Shown here in pieces: positions 26,350 to 35,801 of a stretch of DNA of 64,000 bases (within the stretch, counting starts at the first letter, position 1; every line of letters begins with the position of its first letter). Source of the stretch: OLB7 sp966250335. Its GTDB lineage: Bacteria > Bacteroidota > Ignavibacteria > OLB7. The position numbers were made by a program, and so were the translations under genes. A model generated the notes under the pieces. That model made no database searches. It was given only the letters and a program-made list of their open reading frames with translations, and had not been told where the DNA came from. The DNA is taken from assembly GCA_966250335.1 (NCBI GenBank), contig CBINGZ010000011.1:1-64000 (forward strand), read 5' to 3'.

Positions 26350-29300
26350 ATGAAGCTGTCAGTTCTTCTCATCGCGCTTCTTTTCATTCCGGGACTGCTG
26401 AACGCTCAGTCCCCCCGCAACGCCGGGGGAGAGGCCTCCGTGCGGGCCGTGACCACCGAAGGGGGGATCACGCTGCGGGTGGAGGGGATCAAGGCCGGCG
26501 TTTCGGCCGGGAAGGGGGGCGCCGTGGTGACGCACAACGCCGGGAGCTTCCTGCTGCCGGGGGATTCGTCGGCGCTTCCGGCGCTCGCGGTGACCCTCGG
26601 CGTGCCGTACGACGCCCGCGATATCCGTGTGGAGCTGGTCTCCGTCTCCGGCCGTGACACTCTCGGAAGTCCGGCACTCCTCGGAGCGCTTCCCGCCGCG
26701 AAGGAGCGGCCGGACGTCTCGGTGGGGATGCCGCGCGAGTTCCGGGGGCTTCGGATGGTCTCGGTGCAGTACAGGCCGTTGCGGCTTGTCGGCGGCTCGC
26801 TCGTCGTCGATCGCTCGGCGGTTCTCTCGGTGACCTGGAACCGCTCGGGGGGGATCTCCACGAAGGAGTCGATCCGCGAGCTTCCCGAGCTGGAGGCGAA
26901 CCTCCGATCGCTGGTGCTCAACTTCGACGACGCGAAGAAATGGCGCGTCTCGGGGAGCCGGGGCGGCGCCGCCACGATGTCGGCGATCACCGGAGGAATG
27001 GGGGGAGCGATGGTGCTTCTCATCCCCGAGGATGGCCTCTATCGTCTCGACGTCTCCGCTGTCGCGGCGGCGGGGGGCTCGGAGATCATCGGCAGGCCGA
27101 TCGCCGATCTGCGGCTCAGACGGCGGAACGTTTCGATTCCGGTTCATGTGGGGGACGCGGGGGGTGACGGCGTGCTGGACGGGAACGACGTGATCGAGTT
27201 CCGGGGTCGCCGCAACGAGAGCCCGGAAGGACTCTACTACGACGAGACCACCGATACCAACTCCTACATCCTCACCTGGAACGGCGGGAGCGGACCGGGA
27301 CCGGAGATCCGCGCGGGGGCGGTGCCGGCAACCGATCGGATTCTGCGGGGCTACGACTCCACGCTCCATATCGAGGAGGAGAACATCTACTACTGGGGGC
27401 GCCGTCTGGACGGCACCGACATCAGGACGGTCCATTTCGCCGAGCGCGTTCCCAGCGAGCGTTTCTACTGGACCGATATCTCGCACGACGAGCGATTCCC
27501 CACCCCTGTCTTCGTCCCCTTCGACTGCTCGCCGCGATACGAACCGAACGGGAAGGCCAGGATCCGGGTGCGGCTGACCGGCGTCACCGAGACCGCGCAT
27601 GTAATGGCGCTCTCTCTCAACAAGGAGACGATCCTCGACACGGTGCTCCTCGCTTCCGATGCCGACACCGTGCTGGAATTTATCGTGCCGGTATACTATC
27701 TCCTCAACGGACGGAACGAGCTCCGCATCGACGCTCTCGATCCCGGCGGCCATGTTCCGAACACGATGAACCTCGACTGGGTCGAGGTCGAGGGGAGATG
27801 GCAGCCGTCGGCGGATGGCCCCGGCGCCGAGTTCAGGCTTCCTCCCGATGCCTCCGGTCCCTACCGTGTCGATATCGCCGGTCTTACGGACGAACCCCGG
27901 ATCGCTCTCTCCGGGAAGTCGCGGGTGACGGTCGATTCGGTGCGGAGCGGACTCCGGTTCAGGGTGACGTCGCGGCAGTTTCCGCCGGGCGAGCGGCACA
28001 ATCCGGGGTTCGCCGCCGAGATCGGCGACAACCGCTACAGGTCGACGCCGTGGGAGTTCGGGATCAATATTCTGGAGGTGAACGGGTCCGACGGCTCGAT
28101 CAGACGGTCGCGCGCCTTCAATCTCTACAACATCTCCGCCTCGGACGTCGAGGCCCGGTTCCGCGACGCCGTGACCTTCGTGAACGAGATCCCGACCGGG
28201 AACTACGTGATCGCCGGGTTCTCCACGGGGGGCTCCGATCTGGGGGGGCCGTACGACGGGAAACTCCCGAAGGAGTTCATCGATCTCTTCCGCTCGCTCG
28301 GCAGCCGTAATCTCGATCCCGATCGCGTCTACGTCGCCTCCTGGGCGTTCGTCGCCCGCAAGGGGGAGCCGGCGTCGGCGGTCGAGGCGTACGAGCAGTT
28401 CGTCGACCTTGGTGTCACCCCCGGAGTGTCGCTCGACGCCTTCCTGCCGATCGACGCCTCCTCCTCCAACCCTCTCGCCGTCTACAGGGCGTCGCTGCGG
28501 GTGGAAGGGGCGCCGGGGGAGGAATTCAGGCTCGCCCAATATCGATCCCCGATCCTTCGCTGGCACCCCGCCGACAGCCTGATGTCGACGGAGAACCAGG
28601 CCGACATGATCATCATCACCCACCCGAAGTTCATGGCCGAAAGCCGTCGACTGGCGGCGTTCCGCGCCGAGCGGAGAGGGCTGAAGGTGAAGGTGGTGGA
28701 TGTCCACACGATCTACGACGAGTTCAACGACGGCATCAAGTCGGCGTATGCGATCCGCCGGTTCCTTCAGTACGCCGACGAGAGCTGGGCGCAGCCGAAG
28801 CCGCTCTATATCCTGATCGTGGGGGATGCGTCGTGGGACGCGCAGATGCGTATTCCCACCTCCAAGATGGTCGACTACGTGCCGACGATGGGGAATCACG
28901 TCTCCGACTATCTGATGACCGTCCACGTCGGTGACACCACGATGCAGTCGAACACCTACATCGGGCGTCTCCCGGTCTCCACCGAGCAGGAGGCCAGAAA
29001 CGTGATCGACAAGCTGGTGACGTACGAGGATCTGGAGCCCGATTTCTGGAACAAGCGCTACGTCTTCCTGGCCGGCGGCGGGAACGACGACGCCTATATG
29101 TTCCGGATGCAGAGCGAAGCGCTTGCGGAGTTCCCGCTCTTCCCCCAGTTCGCCGGGGATACGGCCGTGGTCTTCCGCACCGGCGCCGATCTGACCTATC
29201 CCGATACGAAGGACGCCGAATGGGCGCGCGCCGAGATCAACAAGGGGACTCTCTGGGCCACCTTCACCGGCCACGGCGCCATCGACATCTTCGACCTGAA

Positions 29301-32300
29301 CTTCGGCTACCCGGAGGAGCTGGACAACGGAGACCGCTACTTCGTCCTCGGCACCTATTCGTGTCAGACGGGGGCGTTCGCCGAGCCGTCGCTGATCAAC
29401 AGGAACGAGCGGTTCCTTCTCTATCCGGGGAAGGGAGCGATCGCCGCGTTCGGCGGGACCAGCTATTCCTACATCGAGCAGGATGTCGCCATCAAGTCCA
29501 ATCTGCTGGTCGATATGACCGAGCAGTTCGAACGGAATCTGGGGGCGCTGATCTCGAAGGCGAAGATGAAGATGTTCCTGCAGAATGCCGATCCCAACAC
29601 CTGGCACGGGTCTCTGGGGGGCATTGTCGCCAGGAACCTTCTGACGATGTACAACCTGCTCGGCGACCCGACGACCAATCTGCCGCTGCGCGGGACGGTG
29701 GAGCTGGCGGTGAGGGAGGGAGCCCAGCCGATCAGGAACAGCGCCGGTGAGCCGCCGACGGTACGTGACACGGTGGCGCTGGTGCCGGTTCGCCTGTGGG
29801 ATTTCGGTCGCCCCGTCCCCTCCGGTGAGACGGTGACCGTCCGTGCCTCGATCACCGACCGCACGGGGGTGAGCCGCTACGACACGCTGACCCTCAACGG
29901 GCTCGGATACTATCGCGATACGATTATGACGCTCCCGCTCGGCGGAGAGCCGGGGGAATATGCCGTCAGGATCGAGATCGACCCGGAGGGGCGGTTCAGC
30001 GAAACATATCTCGGGGACAACGTCCTGACGCTGACGCTGCGGGTGCGCGGAAACCAGCCGCTCCCGATCGAGCCGCTCCCGAACGGACGGGTCCCCGGCT
30101 ACGACGACGTGGTGGTGCGGCTCCTCAACCCGACCGCCGGTCCCGGCGCCGAGATCCTCGTCGACACGACCGCGCGCTTCGATTCCCCGGCCCGGGTCGA
30201 CAGCCGGAGAACCGGATCGATGAAGCTGGAGGAGCTGATCACGACCTGGACCTTCTCGATCCCGCAGGAGCTTCGGTCGGCCCGCACCTTCTACTGGCGC
30301 GCCGTCTCGACCGCGGGGGATACCTCCGTCGGAAATCTCTTCCCGCTGATCGAGACCTTCACGGTCGATCCGACCGGCGGCGTCGAGTATATCGTACGCG
30401 GACGTTCCCAGTTCGAGGGACTGGAGCCGGCCGAGCTGGTCGTCGACGAGAAGGGGATCGGCCCCGGGGCGGTGAAGGTGCCGGTCCATATCATGTCGAT
30501 AGGGCAGACCAAGGCGATCGGCGAGCAGCAGATCAAGATCCAGAAGACCGTCACGATGCGGATCGGCTCGGAAGGGTCGGGGAGAGATTACACGGGGGGC
30601 CGCGACGCCGGGGTCAACGTCCTGGTGCTTCCTCCGAACGATATCCGTCCGGCCCGCTACCGTGTGTACTACTACTACGACGGGAACGTGGGGGAGCGCT
30701 TCCATCAGTTCCGCGATTTCGTGCGCGACTCGATCGCCGAGGGAGAACGGGTCTTCGTCGCCTTCAGCATGGAGATCTACGACCCGGGCGTCGATGTCGA
30801 CGGCTCCCGCATGGGGAGTCTGAGGGAGGGATTGAAGCTCCTCGGAAGCCGATATGCCGACAGCATGGGGAAGGAGGATTCATATATCCTGATGGGAGGT
30901 AAGAGGGTGCCCCCGCGCGAGGTGTGGGTCAACGGCGACTCGCTCAGGCAGTTCGAGAACGAGCCGAACGGACAGGCTCCGTGGCCCGCCTATCTGAACG
31001 ACACCATCGACGCCGTCCCGAGCGGCCGGATCGCCTTCCCGGTCGTGGGACCGGCGACCGACTGGAAGACCCTCTCCTTCAGCCACGAGGGGGCTCCCGC
31101 CGATGCGTTCGTCATCGGAATCCGCAGAGATGGAACGCGGGACACGGTGATCCGCGAGAAGGCGACGACGGGGCCGATATCTCTCGATTCGATTAATCCC
31201 CTCATCTATCCCCGCATCACCGTTGCGACCGCCTTCTCGCAGGACCCGGCGCAGCGGATCGGGTCGGTCGATGTGGCGTTCGATCCCTCGCCGGAGCTTG
31301 CGATCGTCCCCTCGACCGTCGACATGACCCCCGATTCGGTGCTCCAGGGGGACGCGGCGTCGCTCGACGTCTCGGTGATCAACCTCTCGCGGAAGTATAC
31401 GGCCGAGAACTTCATGGTCAGACTTACCGAGATCCGCGAGAGCCTGGAGGTTCCCGTCGACAGCGTCAGGATCGAGAGGCTTGCTCCCGACGACTCCAGC
31501 CGCAGGTCGCTCCGGATCACGACCGACCGTCTGAAGGGATTCAACACCTTCCAGGCAACGGTCAACCCGTGGGCGGCGCCGATGGAGCCGTACCTGCAGA
31601 ACAACACGGTCAGCGGGAGACTGAAGGTTCTGGAGGATCAGACCCCGCCGAAGCATGCCTTCTACGCCGACGCCACGCGTCTGATCACCGGTGATTACGT
31701 GAGCCCGCAGCCGCAGTTCGAGATCCGGATCTTCGACGATTCGTTCCTGGCGCTCGATTCGATCAGTGCCGTCCGGGTCTACATCGACGACACGGTGAAT
31801 ATCGAGTCGGGGTCGCCGTTCTGGACATCGTGGGGGGCGCGTCTGGAGATGATCCCTCAGGGATCGGGGGAGGTGGACCGCCAGGGACACCGCGCGAGCT
31901 TCCTCTTCCGTCCGCCCGCAGACCTCGACGCCGGTCTGCATACGGCCATCTTCTACATCGAAGACTTCTCCGGGAACGAGACGCGGAGCGAGGTCTACGA
32001 GTTCTACGTGGAGCGGAACCTCGGCGTCCAGCAGGTGCTCAACGTCCCGAACCCGTTCCAGACGAAGACGACCTTCACCTTCGTCGTGACCGGGGCCGAG
32101 CAGCCGACCTCGGGAGAGATCGGGGTCTTCACGGTGGCGGGGCGGAAGATCAAGACGATCGAGCTCGATCCCTCCAATCTCCATATCGGGTTCAACAGAA
32201 TCCTCTGGGATGGTCTCGATGAGGATGGCGACAGGCTTGCCAACGGCGTCTACTACTACCGGGTCACGGTGAAGGGGGCCGACGGCACGCAGGAGGCGAT

Positions 32301-32325
32301 CCAGAAGCTGGTGGTGATGAGGTAG
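26350..32325 (+). CDS. Giant gingipain-like C25 cysteine protease with T9SS sorting domain (PorU-like)
   Basis: The 1991-residue protein starts at ATG 26350 with the signal peptide LLIALLFIPGLLNAQ. After a long beta-rich N-terminal region comes a C25 domain (about 735-1130). It has His975 in TFTGHGAIDIFD, Cys1005 in LGTYSCQTGAFAEP and the downstream GKGAIAAFGGTS, the gingipain/PorU catalytic pair. About 750 residues of Ig-like segments follow, then a FlgD/type A C-terminal domain (NVPNPFQTKTTFTF through YYYRVTVKGAD and KLVVMR). PorU is the T9SS sortase that cleaves sorting domains and attaches cargo to lipopolysaccharide. This protein is much longer than the roughly 1150-residue Porphyromonas PorU, so it may be the sortase or a large surface protease. 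Confidence 0.85.
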   Translation: MKLSVLLIALLFIPGLLNAQSPRNAGGEASVRAVTTEGGITLRVEGIKAGVSAGKGGAVVTHNAGSFLLPGDSSALPALAVTLGVPYDARDIRVELVSVSGRDTLGSPALLGALPAAKERPDVSVGMPREFRGLRMVSVQYRPLRLVGGSLVVDRSAVLSVTWNRSGGISTKESIRELPELEANLRSLVLNFDDAKKWRVSGSRGGAATMSAITGGMGGAMVLLIPEDGLYRLDVSAVAAAGGSEIIGRPIADLRLRRRNVSIPVHVGDAGGDGVLDGNDVIEFRGRRNESPEGLYYDETTDTNSYILTWNGGSGPGPEIRAGAVPATDRILRGYDSTLHIEEENIYYWGRRLDGTDIRTVHFAERVPSERFYWTDISHDERFPTPVFVPFDCSPRYEPNGKARIRVRLTGVTETAHVMALSLNKETILDTVLLASDADTVLEFIVPVYYLLNGRNELRIDALDPGGHVPNTMNLDWVEVEGRWQPSADGPGAEFRLPPDASGPYRVDIAGLTDEPRIALSGKSRVTVDSVRSGLRFRVTSRQFPPGERHNPGFAAEIGDNRYRSTPWEFGINILEVNGSDGSIRRSRAFNLYNISASDVEARFRDAVTFVNEIPTGNYVIAGFSTGGSDLGGPYDGKLPKEFIDLFRSLGSRNLDPDRVYVASWAFVARKGEPASAVEAYEQFVDLGVTPGVSLDAFLPIDASSSNPLAVYRASLRVEGAPGEEFRLAQYRSPILRWHPADSLMSTENQADMIIITHPKFMAESRRLAAFRAERRGLKVKVVDVHTIYDEFNDGIKSAYAIRRFLQYADESWAQPKPLYILIVGDASWDAQMRIPTSKMVDYVPTMGNHVSDYLMTVHVGDTTMQSNTYIGRLPVSTEQEARNVIDKLVTYEDLEPDFWNKRYVFLAGGGNDDAYMFRMQSEALAEFPLFPQFAGDTAVVFRTGADLTYPDTKDAEWARAEINKGTLWATFTGHGAIDIFDLNFGYPEELDNGDRYFVLGTYSCQTGAFAEPSLINRNERFLLYPGKGAIAAFGGTSYSYIEQDVAIKSNLLVDMTEQFERNLGALISKAKMKMFLQNADPNTWHGSLGGIVARNLLTMYNLLGDPTTNLPLRGTVELAVREGAQPIRNSAGEPPTVRDTVALVPVRLWDFGRPVPSGETVTVRASITDRTGVSRYDTLTLNGLGYYRDTIMTLPLGGEPGEYAVRIEIDPEGRFSETYLGDNVLTLTLRVRGNQPLPIEPLPNGRVPGYDDVVVRLLNPTAGPGAEILVDTTARFDSPARVDSRRTGSMKLEELITTWTFSIPQELRSARTFYWRAVSTAGDTSVGNLFPLIETFTVDPTGGVEYIVRGRSQFEGLEPAELVVDEKGIGPGAVKVPVHIMSIGQTKAIGEQQIKIQKTVTMRIGSEGSGRDYTGGRDAGVNVLVLPPNDIRPARYRVYYYYDGNVGERFHQFRDFVRDSIAEGERVFVAFSMEIYDPGVDVDGSRMGSLREGLKLLGSRYADSMGKEDSYILMGGKRVPPREVWVNGDSLRQFENEPNGQAPWPAYLNDTIDAVPSGRIAFPVVGPATDWKTLSFSHEGAPADAFVIGIRRDGTRDTVIREKATTGPISLDSINPLIYPRITVATAFSQDPAQRIGSVDVAFDPSPELAIVPSTVDMTPDSVLQGDAASLDVSVINLSRKYTAENFMVRLTEIRESLEVPVDSVRIERLAPDDSSRRSLRITTDRLKGFNTFQATVNPWAAPMEPYLQNNTVSGRLKVLEDQTPPKHAFYADATRLITGDYVSPQPQFEIRIFDDSFLALDSISAVRVYIDDTVNIESGSPFWTSWGARLEMIPQGSGEVDRQGHRASFLFRPPADLDAGLHTAIFYIEDFSGNETRSEVYEFYVERNLGVQQVLNVPNPFQTKTTFTFVVTGAEQPTSGEIGVFTVAGRKIKTIELDPSNLHIGFNRILWDGLDEDGDRLANGVYYYRVTVKGADGTQEAIQKLVVMR

Positions 32326-32349
32326 CGGGGAGGAGCAGTGCAAAAAAGA

Positions 32350-32380
32350 AAGCGGACGGTCCGATCAGGGCCGTCCGCTT
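32350..32380 (-). terminator. Terminator for the minus-strand gene, probably shared with the C25 gene
   Basis: A 10-bp stem (AAGCGGACGG at 32350-32359 with CCGTCCGCTT at 32371-32380) is followed on the minus strand by TTCTTTTTTG, a good U tract. It lies between convergent genes, 46 bases past the minus gene's stop and 24 bases past the C25 stop. Confidence 0.8.
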
Positions 32381-32426
32381 CGTCGTTTCAGCGGGTATAT
32401 CATCTCCCCGGCATCAGGCCCCGGCA

Positions 32427-32774
32427 TCAGGTGCTCATCGGCCTTGTCCAGAGCACATAGCTGTGTTCCAGGTAGATCCTGATGTTCCGGGGGGTCGTTG
32501 CCTTCGGGTTGTAGAAGACGGTCACGATCGCGGTCTGCCGGAGCGCGTCGTAGTTCCTGTAGCTGACGCCGGTGATGCCGTTCAGTTCGCTGAGGCGATA
32601 GCAGAAATCGGCCAGCGTCGACTCGTTCGGGATCGAGACGAACCGCTGCGAGATCGAGGGGTTCACCGTGACGAACTTCCCGGCATCCTCCGTGACCGTC
32701 GCGGCCGCAATGACCGCCGTGACGACGGCGACCGCGAGACATGCTGCATAGGGGGGGCGCTTTCTTCGTTTCAT
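32427..32774 (-). CDS. Small membrane-anchored protein with an HMA-like ferredoxin-fold pattern
   Basis: The 115-residue protein (ATG at 32774, with GGA a few bases upstream; an in-frame ATG at 32783 lacks one) begins KRRKRPPY and continues with one hydrophobic helix (AACLAVAVVTAVIAAA). The remaining ~80 residues show a helix (LADFCYRLSELNGI), a strand (VSYRNYDALRQTAIVTVFY) and a helix (RNIRIYLEHS), similar in plan to heavy-metal-associated domains. The metal-binding CxxC is absent. Function is not recognised. Confidence 0.6.
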   Translation of the reverse strand: MKRRKRPPYAACLAVAVVTAVIAAATVTEDAGKFVTVNPSISQRFVSIPNESTLADFCYRLSELNGITGVSYRNYDALRQTAIVTVFYNPKATTPRNIRIYLEHSYVLWTRPMST

Positions 32775-32981
32775 AGGTTCCATCCGGACTGTTCACATAC
32801 AATTCCAAACAACGGAACATGGGGAGTGAAGTTCCATTTCGGCGATTATTACGAACCGCGCGCGATCGAAGTCAAGACCAATCGCGCTCGCCGGGATCGT
32901 TCCGCCCCAGGGGGCGCACGGCCGGGAATCCGTTCCTATGACATCGCCGATCGCCCGTGGTTGAACGGTCCGCTCACGATA

Positions 32982-33428
32982 TCATGATCCCCTATCCTCC
33001 TCCGTCGTCTCTTCCACGGCCGACCCCTTCGCCTCGTTACCTGTCGCCAGAAGAGCGCATATCCGGCGATTTCCCTCAAGAATGTCATATTCCGGGAGCT
33101 TCGACGTCGGGGCCCAGTCAAGGGCATGGAAGTCGTTGTTCAGAAGCTCTCCCCGCCATTCGAGCACGTCGTAGTAGCGGACCGCATAGGTGTTGTTGTC
33201 GGAATATCTCGTGGTCTCCTCATGGAAGAGCCCGCCGACCGTCGCCTCGATCGCCAGTTCCTCCCGCAGCTCCCGGACCAGCGCCTCCTCGAAGGTCTCC
33301 CCCGGCTCCACCTTCCCGCCGGGGAACTCCCACTTGAGCGGATAGCTCTTGCCGGGGGGGCGCTGGCAGATCAGGACCGTCTCACCACGCCGCAGCAGCG
33401 CCACGGCCACGTTCACCGGGCCGCTCAT
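32982..33428 (-). CDS. mutT: MutT-type Nudix hydrolase
   Basis: The 148-residue protein carries the Nudix box GGKVEPGETFEEALVRELRE followed by ELAIE, in the context WEFPGGK typical of 8-oxo-dGTP diphosphatases, which cleanse the nucleotide pool. The N terminus VNVAVALLRRGETVLICQRPPG supports this. The C terminus is extended and acidic, of no known role. It overlaps the beta-CASP gene upstream (ATGA at 33425-33428) and is its downstream operon partner. Confidence 0.92.
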   Translation of the reverse strand: MSGPVNVAVALLRRGETVLICQRPPGKSYPLKWEFPGGKVEPGETFEEALVRELREELAIEATVGGLFHEETTRYSDNNTYAVRYYDVLEWRGELLNNDFHALDWAPTSKLPEYDILEGNRRICALLATGNEAKGSAVEETTEEDRGS

Positions 33429-34831
33429 GCCGTCAGCGTATATCGGCTTCCGCGGGTCGGGATCTCGACCTCCGCAACCCCGGTTTCGTGGAGGAGCGCC
33501 GACCTGAGCGCCACGGCCGCGTCCGGTTCGCCGTGGACCAGGAAGACCTTCTTGAGCCGCTCCCGGTCGAACCTGCCGATATATCCCACAAGTTCATTGT
33601 GATCGGCATGGGCGGAGAGTCCGTTCAGCACCACCACCTCGGCGCGCGGGTAGTATGGTTTTCCCATGATGTTCACGACTTCCTCACGATCGATGATCCG
33701 TCGACCGAGCGTATGCTCGGCCTGGTAGCCGGCGACGAGGATCGTATTCCGTTCATCCTCGATATGGTTCTTCAGATGATGGACGATCCGTCCCGATTCC
33801 ATCATGCCGGAGGCTGAGATAATGACGCACGGCTCCGGGCTGTGATTGAGGGTCATCGATTCCGAGGTCGTCCGCAGGTAGCGGAGGGAGTCGAACCCGA
33901 ACGGATCGGGGTCGGTCAGGAGCAGGGTCGCCGTCTCCTCGTCGTAGCATTCGGGGTGATGCCTGTAGACGGCCGTGGTGCTCGTCGCCATCGGCGAATC
34001 GACGTAGATCGGCACCCTGGCGAGCTCGCCGCTCTCGAAGAGTCCGTTGAGGATGTAGACGATATCCTGTGTTCTCCCGAGCGCGAAGGCGGGGATGATC
34101 ACCTTGCCGCCGCGCGAGGTCGTCCGTTCGATCACCTCTCTGAGCAGAACCGGAATATCGGGGTAGGGGGGGGAGTGCTTCCCGCCGTAGGTCGATTCGG
34201 AGATAAGGTAGTCGACATCTCCCATCGGCTCCGGGTCCTTCAGGATCGGCCTGTTGTTCCTGCCGATATCCCCGGTGAACCCCAGGCGGATCGTCCCTCC
34301 CGCTTCCCTGATGCTGAGAAGGCATGACGCCGACCCCAGGATATGCCCCGCATCGAAGAAGGTGCAGGTCACGTCGTCGGTCACCTTGAACTCCTTGTGG
34401 TAGGGGTAGCCGGCGAAGTAGTCGAGGATCTTGAGGGCGTCCGTCATGGTGTAGAGGGGATCGCGGACCTCCCTGTGGCGTTTGCGGAGGTAGGCGGCAT
34501 CCGACTCCTGGATATGGGCGGAGTCGGAGAGCATGATGGAGCAGAGGTCGCGCGTGGCGTGGGTGCAGCAGATGTAGGCGTCGAAGCCTCCCTTGTACGG
34601 TTTGGAAACCAGCATCGGCAGCAGGCCCGAATGATCGATATGGGCATGGGAGAGGATCACCGCGTCCAGGGAGGCGGGATTGAAGGGGAGGCGGCTGTTG
34701 ATCTCGTACGCCTCGGAACGGCGTCCCTGGTACATCCCGCAGTCGAGCAGGATGCGGCTGCCGGCTTCCGTCGTGATCAGATGCATGGAGCCGGTGACCG
34801 TCCCCGCGGCGCCAAGAAAATCGACGTTCAT
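33425..34831 (-). CDS. Metallo-beta-lactamase/beta-CASP RNA-processing nuclease (Ysh1-like)
   Basis: The 468-residue protein has the catalytic zinc motif LSHAHIDHSG (His62, His64, Asp66, His67), LLDCGMYQGRRSE before it, and the beta-CASP domain with GRTQDIVYILNGL, a HLKNHIEDERNTILVAGYQ segment and NGLSAHADHNEL. This matches the bacterial relatives of CPSF73/Ysh1 that cut or trim RNA. The ATG at 34831 fits the family N terminus (MNVDFLGAAGTVTGS); longer starts add unconserved sequence. It shares an operon with mutT. Confidence 0.9.
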   Translation of the reverse strand: MNVDFLGAAGTVTGSMHLITTEAGSRILLDCGMYQGRRSEAYEINSRLPFNPASLDAVILSHAHIDHSGLLPMLVSKPYKGGFDAYICCTHATRDLCSIMLSDSAHIQESDAAYLRKRHREVRDPLYTMTDALKILDYFAGYPYHKEFKVTDDVTCTFFDAGHILGSASCLLSIREAGGTIRLGFTGDIGRNNRPILKDPEPMGDVDYLISESTYGGKHSPPYPDIPVLLREVIERTTSRGGKVIIPAFALGRTQDIVYILNGLFESGELARVPIYVDSPMATSTTAVYRHHPECYDEETATLLLTDPDPFGFDSLRYLRTTSESMTLNHSPEPCVIISASGMMESGRIVHHLKNHIEDERNTILVAGYQAEHTLGRRIIDREEVVNIMGKPYYPRAEVVVLNGLSAHADHNELVGYIGRFDRERLKKVFLVHGEPDAAVALRSALLHETGVAEVEIPTRGSRYTLTA

Positions 34832-34955
34832 GATCGTGGATGAAAATGGTCGTTGATGAAGTTCCCCCCGGCGGACCGTCATGGAAGAGAGGGGGGCGCG
34901 TAATTGCAAAAAACCGAAAAATCCGGTGGGAAGCATACTTTTTTTCGAGAGAAGG

Positions 34956-34988
34956 TTTGCATCTGGTCCGGATTCCTTAGTACATTAA
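34956..34988 (+). promoter_or_regulatory. Candidate promoter of tRNA-Gly
   Basis: TTTG at 34956-34959 and TACATTAA at 34981-34988 are separated by 21 bases and end 34 bases before the mature tRNA. The boxes are close to, but not exact matches of, the Bacteroidota -33/-7 elements. Confidence 0.4.
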
Positions 34989-35022
34989 GGCCGCATCCCC
35001 GCCCAGGGGATGTAATGGTTTA

Positions 35023-35094
35023 GCGGGAGTAATTCAGTGGTAGAATGCAAGCTTCCCAAGCTTGACGTCGCGGGTTCGATCCCCGTCTCCCGCT
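35023..35094 (+). tRNA. tRNA-Gly (anticodon CCC)
   Basis: It folds as a full cloverleaf. The acceptor GCGGGAG pairs with CTCCCGC, the D stem is ATTC/GAAT, the anticodon stem CAAGC/GCTTG holds loop TTCCCAA (anticodon CCC), the variable loop is ACGTC, and the T arm GCGGG-TTCGATC-CCCGT has one G-T wobble. Discriminator T is followed by CCT, so CCA is not fully encoded. It reads GGG, a glycine codon common in this window (many GGGGGG runs inside genes). Confidence 0.95.
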
Positions 35095-35801
35095 CCTTGG
35101 GTTTTCACTACGTTCTCAGGCAGAATCGACAGGGACCCGTTTTCACCCATACGGCGCCCTCCGGATTCGCCCGCTTCGAGCCCGACCTTCGGGCGGTATT
35201 GTCGGAGTTCGCCGTCGATACGGCGTTATGTTCAGGCCGCGCATGCGGCAGTGTATGAGTAGTCGGGCCGCCTGTGGCGGCAGTAGAAGGGGGGGCCGTA
35301 ATACGGCCGGAGCGGATCGAGAGTCGTCGCTGATGCCGAACCGGCCGTGAAGCCGGAGGCGACGGCTCCGGGAACGGTCGTTGCAGCGACCGATGGAAGA
35401 AACGGTCCTCCTTCATGGAGGCTAGACAGACGGACACTCGACTTAGAATCGCGGATACCAGCCCCCCTATCCCAGGCATTCAAGCGTCAGTCAGCATTGT
35501 TCCGCGCAGGGCGCGGCGCGTATCGTGCCATCCGTAGACTTTTTTTCGCTCCTCCCCGGTTTCGGGAACTCTACGGGAACAGAGCGCGTTATGGTAGGTA
35601 CTAGCCTGCCGTGCCGATTCACGAAACGGTCGCGCCCCCCGGCCCTCCAGGGACTCCCTCGTGAGATCCCGCATCCACGGAGACCGGCCACGGACGGTCG
35701 CGATTCCGGCTACCTCGGAGGCGACGGGACACTGCACTCCTTCCCCGTTGCCGGTATTAGCTGAACGCTTTCAAGCATCTCAATTCATGGGGGATATGGC
35801 C
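35095..35801. repeat. Non-coding hairpin-rich island between tRNA-Gly and the GIY-YIG gene
   Basis: About 700 bases with no convincing gene. It is packed with short perfect stem-loops: GCCGCGC-ATGCGGC near 35236, GCCGCC-TGT-GGCGGC (35267-35281), GGCCGT-AAT-ACGGCC (35294-35308), CCGGC...GCCGG (35341-35356), GGAG...CTCC just after, CGGTCG-TTGCAG-CGACCG (35384-35401) and CCTCC-TTCAT-GGAGG (35408-35422). A run of seven T at 35540-35546 follows. Minus-strand open frames across it have low-complexity, unfamily-like translations. It may be a mosaic of palindromic repeats or a structured RNA. Confidence 0.55.

Noticed and set aside
26359..30705. 1448-codon open frame on the minus strand
   Set aside because: It is a shadow of the C25 protease gene; translation is rich in Arg/His/Asp with no conserved motif, whereas the plus frame has clear domains.
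35232..35483. Minus-strand frame ending in YSYTAACAA, reminiscent of a tmRNA tag
   Set aside because: No tRNA-like ends or T arm flank it and the frame is cut through by hairpins, so there is no support for a tmRNA.
35230..35550. RNase P RNA, 6S RNA or SRP RNA in the hairpin island
   Set aside because: The invariant core sequences of these RNAs were looked for on both strands and not found.
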